Of a stretch of DNA of 48,714 bases, positions 32,495 to 43,717 are shown in pieces. Both the position numbers and the translations under genes were made by a program. The stretch spans positions 300,175-348,888 of the forward strand of contig BCKE01000023.1 of assembly GCA_001600495.1 (NCBI GenBank), written 5' to 3'. The notes under the pieces are model-generated. The model was not told where the DNA came from, ran no database searches, and saw only the letters and a list, made by a program, of their open reading frames with translations. Source of the DNA: Pilasporangium apinafurcum. Taxonomy: Eukaryota > Oomycota > Peronosporomycetes > Pythiales > Pythiaceae. The first letter of the stretch is position 1; every line of letters starts with the position of its first letter.

Positions 32495-33972
32495 CTATGC
32501 ACGCTGTAAAGCAGTCCTGTTGTTCTGATGGACCTGAGGACGGTGTGCAGTGTTGGCGGCTGCTTCATCAAATAATAAATTCTCGAGATATTCATGACTG
32601 ATATCAATCCGCACATTGTACGTCGTCAGCATAGACTCCACGAGTGTCCCAACTTTCAAGTTCTGTTTATTTGGGTCTCCCATCGCGCTCGGAGTCATAA
32701 GGCAGCACGACTGAAGCGATGTGCGCGGCCCATCTGTGTATTGTAGAGATTGTATGATGGCCCAACCAGACTCATCAAAGATCATGTCGTTTGTCGGTTT
32801 TCCCGATTGTTCCTGTGGGGTGACCAGCGCCTTCCACACCACCACAACACGACAGTCCTCCACGAATTTTTGCACGGTTAGTGTACTTCGCAACTGCATA
32901 TTATGACGATTGTCCTCAATTCTAGTGTTATAACTTCGGCGAATGATCGTCCCAGTGGATTCAGATTGTTCCTGTCAACCATGCAAATACACAATATGAA
33001 TCTACGCTTTCTCTTTTCTTAGTCTTAGGGTTTACGTACCTCATATATATTCGACTGATCGTCAGTTGCTCTTCTTTCACCCGCCATGAGTCTCCACAAC
33101 GCTCGACACGCCACATCCGCTTCAAAAGGAACGACATTACGTTCCAGGAACTCGAGATGCAATCCGCGCTTGTCGTCGAACTTCACCTGACTGTTACGGA
33201 AGATCGTTTCTGGTTGCCGCATATCACGGGACGCAAACACTTGGTCCACGCACGCGTGAAGGCCATCCATAGCGGTCACCATTTCTTCAAACAACTGTGC
33301 ATCTTGGATGTCGTTTACAGTGTGCGTAAGTTGGTTCTGATGGATGATTGCGTCCAAATTCTACACAAATGCCATGTGAGCGGGTCTTATTGCCCTAACA
33401 GAGGCTAATGAGTAAAGAATCATATTTGCTCTCACCTCAGCACGCGTATGCTTAATCAGTAGTTTCTGGAAATTGTCCATCAGTCGCAGTTGAGCTTTTA
33501 TTGCAGCCTTGAGCTTTGCGTTCTCTAATTCAAGTTCTTTCCGACGAAGCATTTGTCGCGTAGCGATGTCTTCCCACATTTTAGAAGGGTGCTGCGGTGG
33601 TAACTTCGCATCAATACTTACGGCATCTTCTTCTTCATGCTCGCTGTTGGGTGGTGGTGTAGCAGTTGCACCGCTATGTGTTGCCATCTGAACGCAAAGC
33701 TTATGTCGCAATTGTTGTAACTTCTGCTCCAGCACAGGCACTTGAGCTCGCAAGTACAACAACTCATCTCGACGTTGTCGGTACAACGAGATGGGTTCGG
33801 TCGTTGGGCTACTTACGTTGGTCCACATGTATCCCTCATCCGTATCAACCGTGCTATTGTTGTCACTCTCCTTCATCTTGATATCGCCAAGCAGATCTAT
33901 TTGACGAGGAGTACTTGCCGCATCGGGATCAGCCTTGAGTATACGTTGCCTCACTTTTCGTGCGTTTTCCAT
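32495..33972 (-). CDS. M96 mating-specific-like protein with START-like domain, paralogue A
   Basis: Three exons are supported: 33972-33436, 33360-33040 and 32971-32495. The introns are 75 bp (GTGAGA donor) and 68 bp (GTACGT donor), giving 444 residues. The N-terminal coil (RQRRDELLYLRAQVPVLEQK) is typical of the expanded oomycete M96 family. It is followed by MWEDIATRQMLRRKELELENAKLKAAI, another coiled-coil hallmark. The second half reads as the START-like part (FASRDM, DSQVKFD-like NSQVKFDDKRGLHLEFLERN, VVVWKALV, PRTSL). The first exon has exactly the length of that in its neighbour at 34853-36248, 537 bp, which supports a tandem duplication. The family's biochemical function is unknown; some members were linked to sexual development in Phytophthora. 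Confidence 0.85.
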
Positions 33973-34852
33973 CTTTTGTGTATGATTTGTTAGAGGAGAA
34001 ATTGGATGTGTTTCGTGATCAGTATGAAACCTTTATCGCTTTCTTATATGCAACATGAAAATGCAGCACAGACTACCATGGTTGTTCAAGGCTTCTCTGT
34101 CACCACGCACGAAATGATGGGGTTCCACATTGATACTTAATCGAAACGCCTGTTAAAGCGCGTTTATTGGTAATCACAGTACTTCTGAATATTTAAATAA
34201 ACTTATCAGAATGTAGTTGATTGCGGGACCTGGCTGGGCCGGTAAACATCCTACGCATTCAACAGACTCGTCTCTGGAGCAAAATGCGTATCAATTCTCT
34301 CCTACGATGAGATGTTTTTGAACAATGTAGTAAATTTTGTCCAATTTTTACAAACTGTTGACTACAAATGGGTAAGATGTGGCGAAAGTGATCACTTTTT
34401 CTGAATGTTTACTCTTGAGCACCAAAGTACACTACTAGTCCTGTCTTTGTTGAGCATATCCTCGCCAGCAGATACTACAGTATCTAGAAAGCATTTGATA
34501 CTTTTAGAACAACCGGCACTCGCAGACGTGTTTCACAATAAGTCAGACCTTTATAGGCACGTTAAATCGCGGTCTGATATCATGAATAATGACTTTTTTA
34601 GTCTTCCACATCGTCTTCCATCAATCAAGGGGGTCACAAATGCTATTATATGATGAATGTGTCATGACGGCTAACATTTCTATATACACCTGGCTGTCAG
34701 ACATAGTCGAGCAGCTTCAATAGATGAAACCAACTCAAGACCAGCATAATTATCATGGTAAGATCAGCAAATACCCTATGAACAGATCCTGTTAACTATT
34801 GCTTAGGATGAAAATTTCGCATTTTTCGGACACCCTGAGACGATTTTAGTGC
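33973..34852. other. Intergenic region between the tandem M96/START genes
   Basis: This is 880 bp, AT-rich, with no supported gene. Next to the start at 33972 the minus strand reads CATCCAATTTCTCC, a weak partial initiator-like match. Confidence 0.5.
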
Positions 34853-36248
34853 CTACTGGGATGGTATTCCGTTGCGAGCATCTATTTCCTTCTGACGGGC
34901 ATTTTCTTCCATGAACAAATTCTCAAACACTTGCCGACTTGCTTCAATGGACTGATTGCGCGTACTCAGCACGAAATCTGTCAGTGCGCCGATCTTCCAA
35001 TTCTGCTGTAGCGCATATTCGCTCACTTTAGGTGTCATAGTGTTGCACAAGCATATCGACGTACGCGGACCACCGCCTTCAGTAGGTGGTAGGGGCTCGA
35101 TAGTCCCCCATCCAGCTTCATGGAAGATCATACCTTTTGTCGGGCCTTTGGAGTACTCGACCGGTTCGACTAGCACCTTCCACACCGAGGCGAAGCGGTT
35201 TTCTTCCATATATTTCTTCATAATTTGCGTGCCGCGTAAGGCCACCTTGTTGCCTTTCTCCTGTAGTTCGACCCCATAGCTGCGCTTGATGGTATCCTCA
35301 GTCAGCTCAATATTCTCATGGTAGTATGGATCAGGTTTCACACCTTTTTCGCCCATGAATCGCCACACCGCTCGGCATGTTACATCAAACGAAAACGGCA
35401 CGATTTTCCGCTCTAAGAATTCCATGTACACACCGCTAGCAGGATCAAATTTCACTTGACTGTCACGGAAGATGGAATCTGGTGATCCCATATCTCTGGA
35501 GGCAAACACTTCGTCGAGACGTGCGTATTGGGCATCCATTTCACCTAGGAACTCTTCAAAGAGTGCCGTATCATTTGCAAGCGAAGCGGGATTCTCGTGG
35601 GTTTTGTGACGCTTCGGATCGAAAGACAAGGCTTCCATAACCTACCACAGCAGAACCAAAATTATCTGGTGCATCATGGAATTACCATTGTATGTAGCAT
35701 AAATGCCTTACCTCGTAGTTAGTTCGCTTGGTTAAAATTTTCTCCAGACTCTTGGCCATGTGGATTTGTACCTCAAGCGCAGCTCTGAGCTTGGCATTCT
35801 CGCTCTCAATCTCCTGTCGTCGTTCGAGCTGCCGTGTCGCCACTTCTTCCCACATCTTGGCCATCTGAGGAGGAGGTAACCCATCATTGTCACCACTCTG
35901 ACTTGTTGCAGGTGCTTCTTTATCGACTTGTTCACGTCCATTGGTTGCTAGGGTTTCTTCTCTAGTGATAGTTGCAGCCCTATTGCTGTGTAGCACATGC
36001 TTTAATTGTTCCAATTTTGCCTCTAGTTCCACCACTTTATCGCGTAAATAGACCAATTCATCCTTGCGTCGCTTCGGAACGCCACCCGGCAGCGACAAAT
36101 CAGTCATTCTAGTGGATTTCCTCTGCCGATTGCGCTGGCGCGGTTGATCATTTGCCGAGGCAGCTGTGTCAACTTCACTTTCGTCTGCAAGAGCGCGTCG
36201 CACTACTGGTACTTCACAGTCCTGTTTAGACACACGGCCACCATTCAT
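34853..36248 (-). CDS. M96 mating-specific-like protein with START-like domain, paralogue B
   Basis: There are two exons, 36248-35712 and 35641-34853, separated by a 70-bp intron (GTAAGG donor, GGTAG acceptor). They give 441 residues. The order is the same as in paralogue A: a basic/coiled segment (PKRRKDELVYLRDKVVELEA), MWEEVATRQLERRQEIESEN, then a START-like domain (FASRDMGSPDSIFRDSQVKF, VSVWKVLVEP-like ASVWKVLV, GWGTIEPLP, GPRTSICLC). The intron after the coiled coil sits at the same place and phase as in paralogue A, after a GAG codon. The second intron of A is absent here. The complete frame and conserved motifs argue that both copies are functional. Confidence 0.87.
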
Positions 36249-36798
36249 TTTGTCATGAAGTCGGGAAGTAGCTCTTCAATTCTAGCGACCGTATCGCTTG
36301 TGTGAGTCTAATCAATTTGATTAATGGCGCATGCAACGACGATTACGATCATGGGAATGGCAACCAATCGTAAAGAAACCATACTCCATCCCATGGATAC
36401 TTACACAAGTTATCTATGTACCATATTTGAATCAATTTTTCTATGTTTATGAGTATTTTATTAAAGCATGTGTACGCAGCGTTGGACTGAAGAAAATGAG
36501 GATGGGGATATGATGGTTGGGCTGATCCCAATCCTTCCAGCTTGTTTTTCGTGGAGTGGTTGAATGCGTCTTGTTGTCTGCTACGTGACGTAAAGGGGAA
36601 AACAAACAAGGACGCGGCTGAAATACCATACATACTATTCGTGATTGCCAACGAATCGATTGCTCTTTCGGATAATTATGCCCTTTTAGACATCTGCCAG
36701 ACTTTTGATCTTCTTTCTTCAACAAGGCTTCCTTTATTATTCAAATTCGCCTTCGCAACTGCCAGCTATTGCACTTCTTTTTTTTATGATTTTAAACG
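36249..36798. other. Intergenic region between M96/START gene B and TAF2
   Basis: This is 550 bp. No gene is supported; it carries the promoter side of paralogue B and the 3' side of TAF2. Confidence 0.5.
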
Positions 36799-39700
36799 TT
36801 ACATCTTATGGGATCGGAAGAGGGTTTCGCCCATCTTAAACTTGAATTTCTTGCCTCGCAACTGATCTAATGTATCTCCTGTGGAGGCTGTATTGCCAGG
36901 TGGTGGTGAAGTAAACGGGCGCTTACCACCACTTCGATCATCATCTGATCGTCCAAGCGACGTTGAACCAGTGGTCAGACCGCCGACTGACGAAGACGAC
37001 GCAATCTGTCCACCAGTGCGACCAGTAGTGGCATTCAACATGCGATTCTTGCTTTCTTCCATCATCAATCGCAAGCTCTCGTAGCCGCCTGCCCAATTGG
37101 CCGGCTTATCTTGGACGGTATGAGCCACTGCAATTGGAGTCGTTTCACCCCAGATTTTTCGATACAATACGATTAAAGCTACACGTAAACGTTGATCTAC
37201 GGCTGAACTGGTGTTCATCAACTTCCACAATTCTTCCGCAATGTGACGAGCAGAGGTGCTATCATCGCGCAGTTTGCTGAGGTTTGGCAATCCAAACAAA
37301 GCCTGAATCTTGTCCTTCTCGGGGCTCTTCAATACAAATGCCGCTGGTTCACGCATTTGAATCGTGTTCATGATCTCTAATGTATAGCTGTGATCCCATG
37401 TAGCTAATATTTGCGTTGCAACTCCGGGTGGAAACCCTCGGAAGCAGTTAAGGCACACCTGCACGGCAAACAAACGAATGCCTGGTGATTTCTCCATTTG
37501 TAAGAGTTTCCCAACCCACAGCAATGCAGCCGTTGGGCCGTATACGTTTGCCAAACTCGTTGCTGACATGCGTTTGACTCCACCACTATAGTTCCGGTTA
37601 CCGCGGACAATGGATGAGGAGCTGCTGCTTGACGTGGTCGGACCACTAGGGTCTTCAGCGAAATACAGACGAATAATGCTTTCAATTGCAGCTTTGCGAA
37701 CAACGTTGGCGTTCTTTGGAGATGCAAATTTGTGGAAGTTCACGAGTTTCTCATCACATCGTCCAACTAAGACCATATTGCACAATGCTTCCAAACAGCA
37801 TACGGTAATGGTTTTGCGATAGCTTGGCTGAACTTGGTCATAGTGCAAATAGCGCAAAATCTCGTTCACTACTTTTGCATCTCCTGTGGAATTTGGAGGA
37901 CGATCCATGCTGAGTTGCGAGAGTGAAAGTACGATATGACCGATGTAGAAGCAGTCATCGGCAACTTGAGATTGATCATCCATCTCCACATAATTCTTCG
38001 AGTTATCATTCTCGGTAAGCAGTTGGAGTAGAAAAGTCTCAATCTCTGGTGGCGATTGACCATTCTGTGCCCGCACCATTGCTAATGCGCGTGGGATTGA
38101 TTTCTTAATCTCATATTCGCCTGCTGCATAATCCTGGACCTGAATTTGTTTACTGGAAATCGATGCCTTTTGCGCACCCAATGACTCCAAAATGACTTTT
38201 CCGCCAGAAGGAACAAAATAATTAGGCAATGGCATATCGGTACTCCGATCAAAAAAATGTTCCTTGAAGATGCGAAATAGATTGTGCATGGCCTTCCATA
38301 TTGGAAGTTGTGTGTTGGCATTCGTCAATGGAGCATGAATCGATTGCCATATACCAAGAGAGAGCGCAGCTTCAGCACGAAGACGACGCGAGTGAGTCGT
38401 CAACCCGCTCATACACTCCGTCAGGACACGACATGACATCACATTTGGCTTTTCATGCGGTTGGTGGAAGAGTGCTAATGCCCGAGCAGCATGTACACGA
38501 GAACCGACTTTCTTGTCAGAAAGAAGCTGCTCCATCCAGTTAAAATCCGGTTGGTGCATAACTACATGACGCAGCCATGAACAACCTGTATCAATTTTTA
38601 CCCAGAATACAGGGGTGTCGTTCAGCCCCATCCCAGGTCCTCCGACAGACACAGAATCATCGGGATCAGCGAGCCCTTGGCGTTTTCGACGTTTCTTGCG
38701 GACTTTTGAGTGACATGGAAAATCCCATTTGTGTCGTTTATTTTCAATGCGTTTTTGGTATGTGTATTCACTCGTATCTTCGACAATCGTGATTGTGATT
38801 GGCCCTGTGTAAAGTTTTCCTCCAGGTGGAACCTCTTGTTGAAGAACCACTTCAGCTTGCGTCTGCTTACGATTGTACCAGTATCCAACTGTGAAAAACG
38901 GCATACCTGCTTCAAGAATCCACATACTCAGAAACGACTTGGTTAGATCTTGTCCTGGCGCGCCAGCAATAGTCTTGACAGTTTTCAGAAACGATAACGT
39001 GGACAGTGGCTCATTCAAAGGAGTCGAACTAGATGAGCTCTGAGTAGCTTTACTTCCACCATTTTCACCTTCTGCATCATCCTCGGCATCACGAGAAGAA
39101 CTCTTTTTATCTTCTTTTTCTTCTCCACCGTCACCTTCTTCTTTGTTGCCGTTGCCGTCGCCATTAGTGAGTATATGATCACTATTACCACTCGCTCCAG
39201 CGACAACACGTTGAATCGCTATGCACAAGTGTTTCGGGCCAACTCGCTGCTCAATCATGTGGAGCACCAATGGTGCTTTCACTTCCAAAAATGGCAAGGA
39301 TGATGGATCATATTCAGCGTATACGTCCACTTCAGAGGACAATAATGCTGGAGAGGTATGATCTGTCGTTAATTCCATTGTCGTTAGCGCATCCATGGCA
39401 AGCTGAATTCGATAACCATATTCTTCGTCGCCATATATCGAGCGGACATAGATATTGACCAAGTGACCAATTACACCAATTAAGACCCAAGCATCTTTCG
39501 TCGTTTGGATACCAACGGCGCCAGCGATCCAGCTTCCCACGAGTGCTTTTACTTGTGCAAGGTGTGATGGCAATTCACGGTCGATAATTCTTGGTCCATG
39601 CAAAATATTTTGATCTAAAATTGAACAGCCAGCATAATACTGCAGCTCTTCAGGTGGATCTTCCACAAAGACTTGTTGATATGTCTTGAATGGATACTTG

Positions 39701-40698
39701 GCGTTTAGGAACTGCTCAAAGTACACCATGGTCGATGGAAGTTTCGACGTACAGTACATCAAATCCTCAAAGCATTCAGGAAGCGCGAAATGCGTCATCA
39801 GTGGATTCTCTGGTGGCGCACATAATCGGAACGGTCCCACTGCGAAGCCAATGGACGAACAATTGGTCTTACTGTTGACCACGTAGCGAAACGAGCGCGA
39901 TTGACCATCACGATCGATGAGTTGCTGCACCATTTGGCCGCTGCAGACAGCCACACACCAATACGGAACTGTAATCTCTATTCGAAACGGGCAGGTGTCT
40001 CGAAGAGTATCTCTGCATGGCATCCAGGTTCTCGCGCCATCACATAGCCCACCAAATGGACCACAATACGTGTACATATGAGGCGAACGTTTCGGTTGAT
40101 TTTCATCAGGTAGTACAAATCGTAACCCGCCCAACGGATTCTCAATTTCGTATTCGATACGAACCACCAACGGCCGAAATGGGGTCGTGCTTGGTGGCAA
40201 CTTATCAACATCCCATTGATCCAATTTGCTCGTTGTTTCATCTTCGTCTACTTCGCTATTATCGCCTTCATCTTGTCCTTTCGTTTCTTCATCGCTGTCT
40301 TCCTGTCGTCGAGTGGTTGTTTTCCGGTTTTTCTCTTTCGCCTGTCGCTCCAAATCCGCATCTGAAAGTGGATGGATGTGGACTTCGCGGGGCATTTGCA
40401 CAATCAGTTCCCCTTCTTTTGAGGCTACAATCGCACCGCGGTAAAATAGATCAAACGTCGCCAAATCGCGATAGGCTTCGTCGACGATCTCGCCCAGGAA
40501 ATCCAGTTGCTCGAATTCTGCATCGAAGCCGTCAATTTGAATCGTACGCACTTTTAATTGCCGCGCGTGAAGCCGCACAACTTTTAGCATTGATGCTTTC
40601 GGAGCCAATATGACCTCGGAGATACCCGTGATACGCTTCGCCATGAGATCCACATTCAGATACACACGCTGTTGGAGGTATTCATAGTCGCGCATCAT
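36799..40698 (-). CDS. TAF2: Transcription initiation factor TFIID subunit 2 (TAF2)
   Basis: This is the TFIID subunit that contacts the initiator region of core promoters. It has 1299 residues from ATG 40698 (MMRDYEYLQQRVYLNVD) and no intron. The N-terminal half has the fold of M1-family aminopeptidases. Landmarks include YCGPFGGLCDGARTWMPCRD, FRIEITVPYW, NSKTNCSSIGFAVGPF and QVFVEDPPEELQYYAGCSI. The zinc-binding HExxH of true peptidases is absent; the corresponding region reads AWVLIGVIGHLVNIYV, as expected for non-catalytic TAF2. A HEAT-like C-terminal region follows (ARALALFHQPH, RRLRAEAALSLGIW), with low-complexity Ser/Gly and acidic inserts. In-frame codons extend upstream to 40746 but hold no ATG. 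It is notable next to genes that use an oomycete initiator. Confidence 0.9.
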   Translation of the reverse strand: MMRDYEYLQQRVYLNVDLMAKRITGISEVILAPKASMLKVVRLHARQLKVRTIQIDGFDAEFEQLDFLGEIVDEAYRDLATFDLFYRGAIVASKEGELIVQMPREVHIHPLSDADLERQAKEKNRKTTTRRQEDSDEETKGQDEGDNSEVDEDETTSKLDQWDVDKLPPSTTPFRPLVVRIEYEIENPLGGLRFVLPDENQPKRSPHMYTYCGPFGGLCDGARTWMPCRDTLRDTCPFRIEITVPYWCVAVCSGQMVQQLIDRDGQSRSFRYVVNSKTNCSSIGFAVGPFRLCAPPENPLMTHFALPECFEDLMYCTSKLPSTMVYFEQFLNAKYPFKTYQQVFVEDPPEELQYYAGCSILDQNILHGPRIIDRELPSHLAQVKALVGSWIAGAVGIQTTKDAWVLIGVIGHLVNIYVRSIYGDEEYGYRIQLAMDALTTMELTTDHTSPALLSSEVDVYAEYDPSSLPFLEVKAPLVLHMIEQRVGPKHLCIAIQRVVAGASGNSDHILTNGDGNGNKEEGDGGEEKEDKKSSSRDAEDDAEGENGGSKATQSSSSSTPLNEPLSTLSFLKTVKTIAGAPGQDLTKSFLSMWILEAGMPFFTVGYWYNRKQTQAEVVLQQEVPPGGKLYTGPITITIVEDTSEYTYQKRIENKRHKWDFPCHSKVRKKRRKRQGLADPDDSVSVGGPGMGLNDTPVFWVKIDTGCSWLRHVVMHQPDFNWMEQLLSDKKVGSRVHAARALALFHQPHEKPNVMSCRVLTECMSGLTTHSRRLRAEAALSLGIWQSIHAPLTNANTQLPIWKAMHNLFRIFKEHFFDRSTDMPLPNYFVPSGGKVILESLGAQKASISSKQIQVQDYAAGEYEIKKSIPRALAMVRAQNGQSPPEIETFLLQLLTENDNSKNYVEMDDQSQVADDCFYIGHIVLSLSQLSMDRPPNSTGDAKVVNEILRYLHYDQVQPSYRKTITVCCLEALCNMVLVGRCDEKLVNFHKFASPKNANVVRKAAIESIIRLYFAEDPSGPTTSSSSSSSIVRGNRNYSGGVKRMSATSLANVYGPTAALLWVGKLLQMEKSPGIRLFAVQVCLNCFRGFPPGVATQILATWDHSYTLEIMNTIQMREPAAFVLKSPEKDKIQALFGLPNLSKLRDDSTSARHIAEELWKLMNTSSAVDQRLRVALIVLYRKIWGETTPIAVAHTVQDKPANWAGGYESLRLMMEESKNRMLNATTGRTGGQIASSSSVGGLTTGSTSLGRSDDDRSGGKRPFTSPPPGNTASTGDTLDQLRGKKFKFKMGETLFRSHKM

Positions 40699-40772
40699 CT
40701 TGCCCGACCGTGCTCTTCTTCCAGGGTCGATCGACTTTCGACACAAGGCAGGACAGAGGGTTACGGTGGAGA

Positions 40773-40800
40773 GTTACGTGACCGTCACTCCTCACGTAAC
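40773..40800. promoter_or_regulatory. Inverted repeat upstream of TAF2, candidate factor-binding site
   Basis: GTTACGTGA (40773-40781) and TCACGTAAC (40792-40800) are perfect inverted half-sites separated by 10 bp, 75-102 bp upstream of the TAF2 ATG. Each half contains an ACGTG core, the sort of site bound by bZIP or bHLH factors. Binding is inference. Confidence 0.35.
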
Positions 40801-40875
40801 GATACATTTACGTTTTAAGGTGTGATCTGAATGAATACATCAAAATACGCTTTAACAATTTCGTTAATAAAAATT

Positions 40876-41278
40876 AACCTTTATTGACTAAAGCAAAATC
40901 CCACCGGTGGGGATAATGAACAGTAGATGCTCACCTCTATCTCTCATTTCTCCCACCTCTACAATACACTTTGACATCATTTTCAAAGCGAATAGATCCA
41001 CATCGATAGAAACAGAAACTTGTCTCCAGTGCTCTATAATGATCTCTTTCCAGTACCATTCTTCTTTTCAAGAACGGATGTGAGGTAATGACAGTGTATG
41101 CCCAAGGAGACTGAGTGCGTAGAAAATCAAAACGATTGTCTGGAAAGTGTGGCGCAGTAGTATTGGTGCAAAAGAGAGACAGTGATCATAGTAGAAACAT
41201 CTTTCTCAAGAATGAGCACCTACTATCCTGGGCTGCTTGAGTCCAGGTGGTAAAGATGCTCACTCTGCGGCTGTCTAG
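40876..41278 (+). repeat. 403-bp direct repeat, copy 1
   Basis: This appears identical to 44153-44555 (offset 3277) over its whole length. It contains the 12-bp palindrome CCCACCGGTGGG at 40900-40911. The left border is sharp. To the right, about 90 bp more of diverged, gapped similarity continue (about 41279-41375). Confidence 0.93.
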
Positions 41279-42359
41279 CCTTAGTTTTTGCTAGTCAAAT
41301 CGGACCCAAACAACAAAACAGGAGGTCTTTCCTTCGGTACTTTCGTATCTCACATGTTGCCTTCAAGGTTCGAGGTTTAGGGCCGTGTCTAAAAAAGATC
41401 TATAGGTGCATCGAATCAGATAAGAAATTCAGCATCCACAATGACCTATAGACTTGTATAGCATGTGTTAGCACAGCAAGCGTGTGTTAGAGTGACTTGA
41501 GCCTACTCTGACAACCTCTTCTCAATAGAAAAAGCACAACAACAGCCTACTCTCTCTCTCTCTTTGGTTTCGATGGCATAGGTAAATATCTCAGTTGGGT
41601 GTTGACTCTTCAAATGTATTTACGACGCTGATCACCAATGGTGATACAGGCTCGATGGTCACCCACTATTGAGCAACACCATTTTGTTGCTGCGATTATT
41701 GCAATAGAGTTCGACGCTGTATTTTCTTTTCCAGGCAGAACGTGTCAGTTCAGCCCATAAAATTTCACCTCGCCCTACATAAAACTGGGCACAAAGGACA
41801 GGCCCATGACTTGACTCCGTCTGTATGTTGCAGAGAGTGTTCGCTAACTCCCTTATGATGGTCGTTCGAACCAACGATCTCGTCAACTCCATCTCCCTCC
41901 GGAACACTATTTCTAAATCCTTGTTATGCTAATATGATATATTGTGTCGAGGTTTAGCAATGAGGCATGTGCATCACATGGTAAACAGAAAAAAAAAAAT
42001 AACACCAAACAGATCAATGAAGTCCATCATTGCCATGTCGAAAGAAACTCTCGAAATGGGTGCGATACAAATGGGGCATCTCACCTCGAATTTCTGGCTA
42101 CCAGAGTCGTGCATGTCATCACATGATCATCCAGCTGTCATGGAAGCACCTTCGATACTCTAGGCTCGGAAAATAGAGTCGCACCACCACCACATAACCA
42201 AGTACAGAACGTCCATCTTACGTACCTACCCCACCCCACTAAAACGAAAACGAAAATCACCTTTTAAGCATACTTTTCTCAACTTAATTTCATCAAAGGC
42301 ATCGTCGTACACAAGCCATTCCAGATATTTAAATAATATCGCTTCCTCTTTCGGCTGCA

Positions 42360-43717
42360 ATGCGTGCTGACCATCTCGAGACGCACCCAACAACGTCACC
42401 GATCTCCACTAGCTCCCCTCTCAGTGAGGGGTTTTCCGAAGATGGCAGTAATATCATATCTAGCGCTGCAGACAATGCTCGCGGAAGAAGGAAGACGTCT
42501 CCGCTGCGTAGGAATACGAATTCCGCCAGCAAAGAGGACCAACGCATTAAGAACCGCATCATGTCCAGGCGCTGCTATTACAAAAAAGTTGTACGTTGTT
42601 AATGCTTTCGCTCCTCGCAAATGTATTGATTGGATGGAAGCTGATGATCGGGTACTTCTCGTAGAATACGCTTAGAGAGCTTCAAGAGGAAGTCACTCGT
42701 CTCGAACGTGAAAGTAAAGAGCTACTCGCGCTGCACCGGGATAGTCACGTACCGGTGCCACTGAGTCGCATAGATGAGCAATATAATGCCCAAGAGCACG
42801 CTCATCTTGGCAATTTCTTTGATCGGTATGTTGAATTAGCATTACTGCGCGAATCACTGGAAAAGGAAAATGGCGATCTGCGGCAATTGAAGGAATCGTT
42901 TGCGTCCATGGAGAAAGAAATGATGCAACTCACCCTAACAGAGAAGAAAACTATTGAGCGAAATCAACAAGAATGGACCGAGCGCAGAGAACACCCCGTT
43001 GGTATCGTCATTCATTCACTGGACAGCACCTATTGTAATGGCATCGCTCTACGCGCAAGGGAGCGCATGGAAACTTTCAACACTGATCATTTCGCTACGG
43101 GGCCGGAGCTTTTTGGATGGAAGAGTTCTCATACAATTGAAGACAATTGTCTGTCATTCTACTTAGCTAAGAAAGACCTCACCCCACAATCGGCAAGTGA
43201 TGCCGCTTCCAGACTGTGGACTCAGTGCTTGAATAGCCAAACACTCCAAAAACTATACTCGCCACGTTGGAATGTCCGCTTCCACGTGCTACAGCGTGTC
43301 GACGCTGATCATATCGTATACTATCGGACGTTTGATCACAACGACGAAGACAGTCCGAACGGATTGCCCATACGCATGAAAACTCTGTTGCTATTATCCC
43401 GTCAGTACTTAGGCGATGGGAAAGGTTGGCTAATCACAAGCTGCGCTTTAGATCCAGGGCGTGTGCTCACCAGGAATGTGTCAACCCCAAGAGGTAGAGC
43501 GCGGCAAGAGCCAACCCGTCAGGAAATGTGGATTGACAATTGGAAATGGATGCTTTTCGAGCCTGCTGGTGCAAATGGAGAGCAGTGCCGACGCGTGTTT
43601 GGCGGTATACTGGATGCGTGTGCAACACCATTTGCCAGTCAGTGGATGCTGGAGCTGCTTTGGTTGGGTGTACGCTGTGATCGCCAAGGTGTAGACCCAA
43701 TCATGTTGCTGGAGTAA
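42360..43717 (+). CDS. bZIP-like/START-like domain protein
   Basis: The likely exons are 42360-42590 and 42680-43717, joined across an 89-bp intron with a GTACGT donor, giving about 422 residues. Exon 1 ends in a bZIP-type basic region (DQRIKNRIMSRRCYYKKV, Asn65). Exon 2 opens with heptad leucines (LQEEVTRLERESKELLAL) and a second coil (LALLRESLEKENGDLRQL). From about residue 190 it reads as a START-like domain of the oomycete type (HPVGIVIHSLDSTYC, RWNVRFHVLQRVDADHIVYYRTF, GRVFGG-like CRRVFGG). The basic region has Tyr at the position of the invariant bZIP Arg. The acceptor is uncertain by a few bases. It could be a DNA-binding regulator sensing a lipid, but that is inference. It lies between the two identical 403-bp repeats. 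Confidence 0.75.

Larger units (their letters stand above)
40699..42359. other. Region between the divergent TAF2 and bZIP/START genes
   Basis: This is 1.66 kb with no supported gene. It contains a 9-bp inverted repeat near TAF2, the first 403-bp repeat copy (40876-41278), a CT microsatellite at about 41552-41562, and the probable promoters of both flanking genes. Confidence 0.55.

Noticed and set aside
40017-40613. 198-residue plus-strand frame inside TAF2
   Set aside because: It is antisense to well-conserved TAF2 codons and has no domain similarity.
40699-40746. Upstream in-frame extension of TAF2
   Set aside because: The extension contains no ATG; its first possible start codon is TTG. 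The ATG at 40698 is preferred. The same reasoning moved the starts of the poly(A) polymerase to 19902 and the pseudokinase to 47806.
41659-41907. 82-residue minus-strand frame as a gene
   Set aside because: No recognisable similarity, and length is within chance for this base composition.
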